Of a stretch of DNA of 6,719 nucleotides, positions 5,899-6,719 are shown in pieces. This stretch comes from Clostridia bacterium (lineage in GTDB: Bacteria; Bacillota_A; Clostridia; Oscillospirales; Acutalibacteraceae), in contig JAFYUD010000141.1 of assembly GCA_017549665.1 (NCBI GenBank), positions 1 to 6,719 of the forward strand, read 5' to 3'. The position numbers and the translations under genes are program-made. Positions within the stretch are counted from its first letter, which is position 1, and each line of letters starts with the position of its first letter. The notes below the pieces were generated by a model. That model was not told the DNA's origin. It saw only the letters and a list, made by a program, of their open reading frames with translations, and did no database searches.

Positions 5899-6719
5899 AT
5901 GAGACATGAAAGACTTGAGATGAAAAATTATTTTGATTTCCTCGGCAATAACGATGCGAATCCCACGCTTGACATATATCTGCCGTACAATATGGCTGAA
6001 ATGAACCGACAGAATCAGAAGAGACCGTGTATGGTTATCTGTCCCGGCGGCGGATACGGTATGTGTTCAGAGCGTGAATGGGAGCCGATTGCCCTTCATC
6101 TTCTTCCCGAGGGCTTCAATTGCTTTGTTCTTAAGTATTCATGTGCGCCTTTCAGATTTCCCACACAGATAAGGGAAGTTGCAGCTGTAATGGAACTTAT
6201 TTACAAGAATGCTGATGAGTGGAATTGTGATACATCAAAAATCGCAATCATGGGCTTTTCTGCAGGCGGACACCTTGCTGCTCATTATTCAACAATGTAT
6301 GACTGTAAGGAAGTCAGGGAAGTCTTCCCCGAAAGCAAGAGTGTCAATGCATCCGTGCTTTGTTATCCCGTTATCACTGCAGAAAGCGGTAAATCACACG
6401 AGGGCAGCTTTATCAATCTTATCGGTCACAAGCCTGAAAGTGAGCATGACCTTGCATACTTCTCATGTGAAAAGAATATTGATAAAAACACTCCTCCCGC
6501 ATTCCTCTGGCATACTGCAGAGGATGGCTGTGTGCCTGTTGTGAACAGCCTTCTTTATGCAAACGGACTTGTTGAAAACAATATTCCCGTTGAGCTTCAT
6601 ATTTATCCTCTGGGCGGTCACGGTCTTTCAACCTGCGACAAGCAGACAATCGATAACATGACTGCTGTCATTGACTATAACAACGCATGGCTTCCTGCGC
6701 TCAAGAAGTGGCTTAAGCT
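5899..6719 (+). CDS. Alpha/beta-hydrolase, acetyl-esterase-like (open at the right edge)
   Basis: This frame runs unbroken for 273 codons plus two bases to the end of the window, with no stop, so the gene is cut by the edge. The protein begins MRHERLEMKNYFDFLG. It shows an esterase/lipase fold: the oxyanion-hole motif PGGGY at 49-53, nucleophile Ser121 in GFSAGGH, acid Asp209 in HTAEDG, and catalytic His241 in GGHGL, in the expected order and spacing. No signal peptide is seen, so it is probably cytoplasmic. It resembles the BD-FAE/acetylxylan-esterase-like enzymes of gut Firmicutes, which deacetylate imported oligosaccharides or related esters; the actual substrate is not shown. Since the catalytic His is passed and the last helix (WLPALKKWLK) looks C-terminal, probably only a few codons are missing. 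It is divergent from the PHP gene. Confidence 0.87.
   Translation, partial: MRHERLEMKNYFDFLGNNDANPTLDIYLPYNMAEMNRQNQKRPCMVICPGGGYGMCSEREWEPIALHLLPEGFNCFVLKYSCAPFRFPTQIREVAAVMELIYKNADEWNCDTSKIAIMGFSAGGHLAAHYSTMYDCKEVREVFPESKSVNASVLCYPVITAESGKSHEGSFINLIGHKPESEHDLAYFSCEKNIDKNTPPAFLWHTAEDGCVPVVNSLLYANGLVENNIPVELHIYPLGGHGLSTCDKQTIDNMTAVIDYNNAWLPALKKWLK

Noticed and set aside
6209..6649. Short frames on both strands within the esterase gene
   Set aside because: They overlap the continuous alpha/beta-hydrolase frame, which has an ordered catalytic triad; none has a ribosome binding site or recognisable domain.

Overview
The window reads like a moderately low-GC, Gram-positive anaerobe of the Clostridia (Ruminococcus/Oscillospiraceae-like gut Firmicutes). 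The grounds are strong AGGAGG-type ribosome binding sites, sigma-A-like promoters with TATAAT boxes, compact intergenic gaps closed by hairpin/T-tract terminators, and a sugar epimerase that closely resembles the clostridial D-psicose (D-allulose) 3-epimerases. The taxonomic call is inference from recalled families, not from a search.

Layout. Bases 1-121 are unusually GC-rich and do not encode the expected beginning of the next gene. From base 122 to 1522 (+) runs a dihydroxy-acid dehydratase (IlvD/Edd family) that lacks about 90 N-terminal residues; its homology begins abruptly at the 122 junction. A hairpin terminator at 1531-1559 separates it from a convergent ketopantoate reductase-family (PanE/ApbA) gene on the minus strand (1562-2587). 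After a divergent promoter region (2588-2753) comes a two-gene plus-strand operon: D-psicose/D-tagatose 3-epimerase (2754-3626) and, 3 bases later, a Cof-type HAD phosphatase (3630-4373). A bidirectional terminator (4379-4407) separates this from a convergent minus-strand PHP-domain metallohydrolase (4413-5759). A second divergent promoter region (5760-5898) then leads to a plus-strand alpha/beta-hydrolase (esterase-like) gene from 5899, which runs off the right edge still open.

How the genes may work together. The epimerase-HAD pair is the only convincing operon. A ketose 3-epimerase coupled to a sugar-phosphatase-type HAD suggests rare-ketose handling. IlvD and the PanE-like reductase are both 2-keto/2-hydroxy-acid enzymes placed tail to tail, but are separately transcribed. 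The PHP protein and the esterase are divergently transcribed from one 139-bp spacer and may share regulation. I see no phage genes, transposase, CRISPR array, tRNA or rRNA. Apart from the truncated IlvD and its abrupt junction, this looks like ordinary metabolic chromosome; I did not find a convincing novel system.
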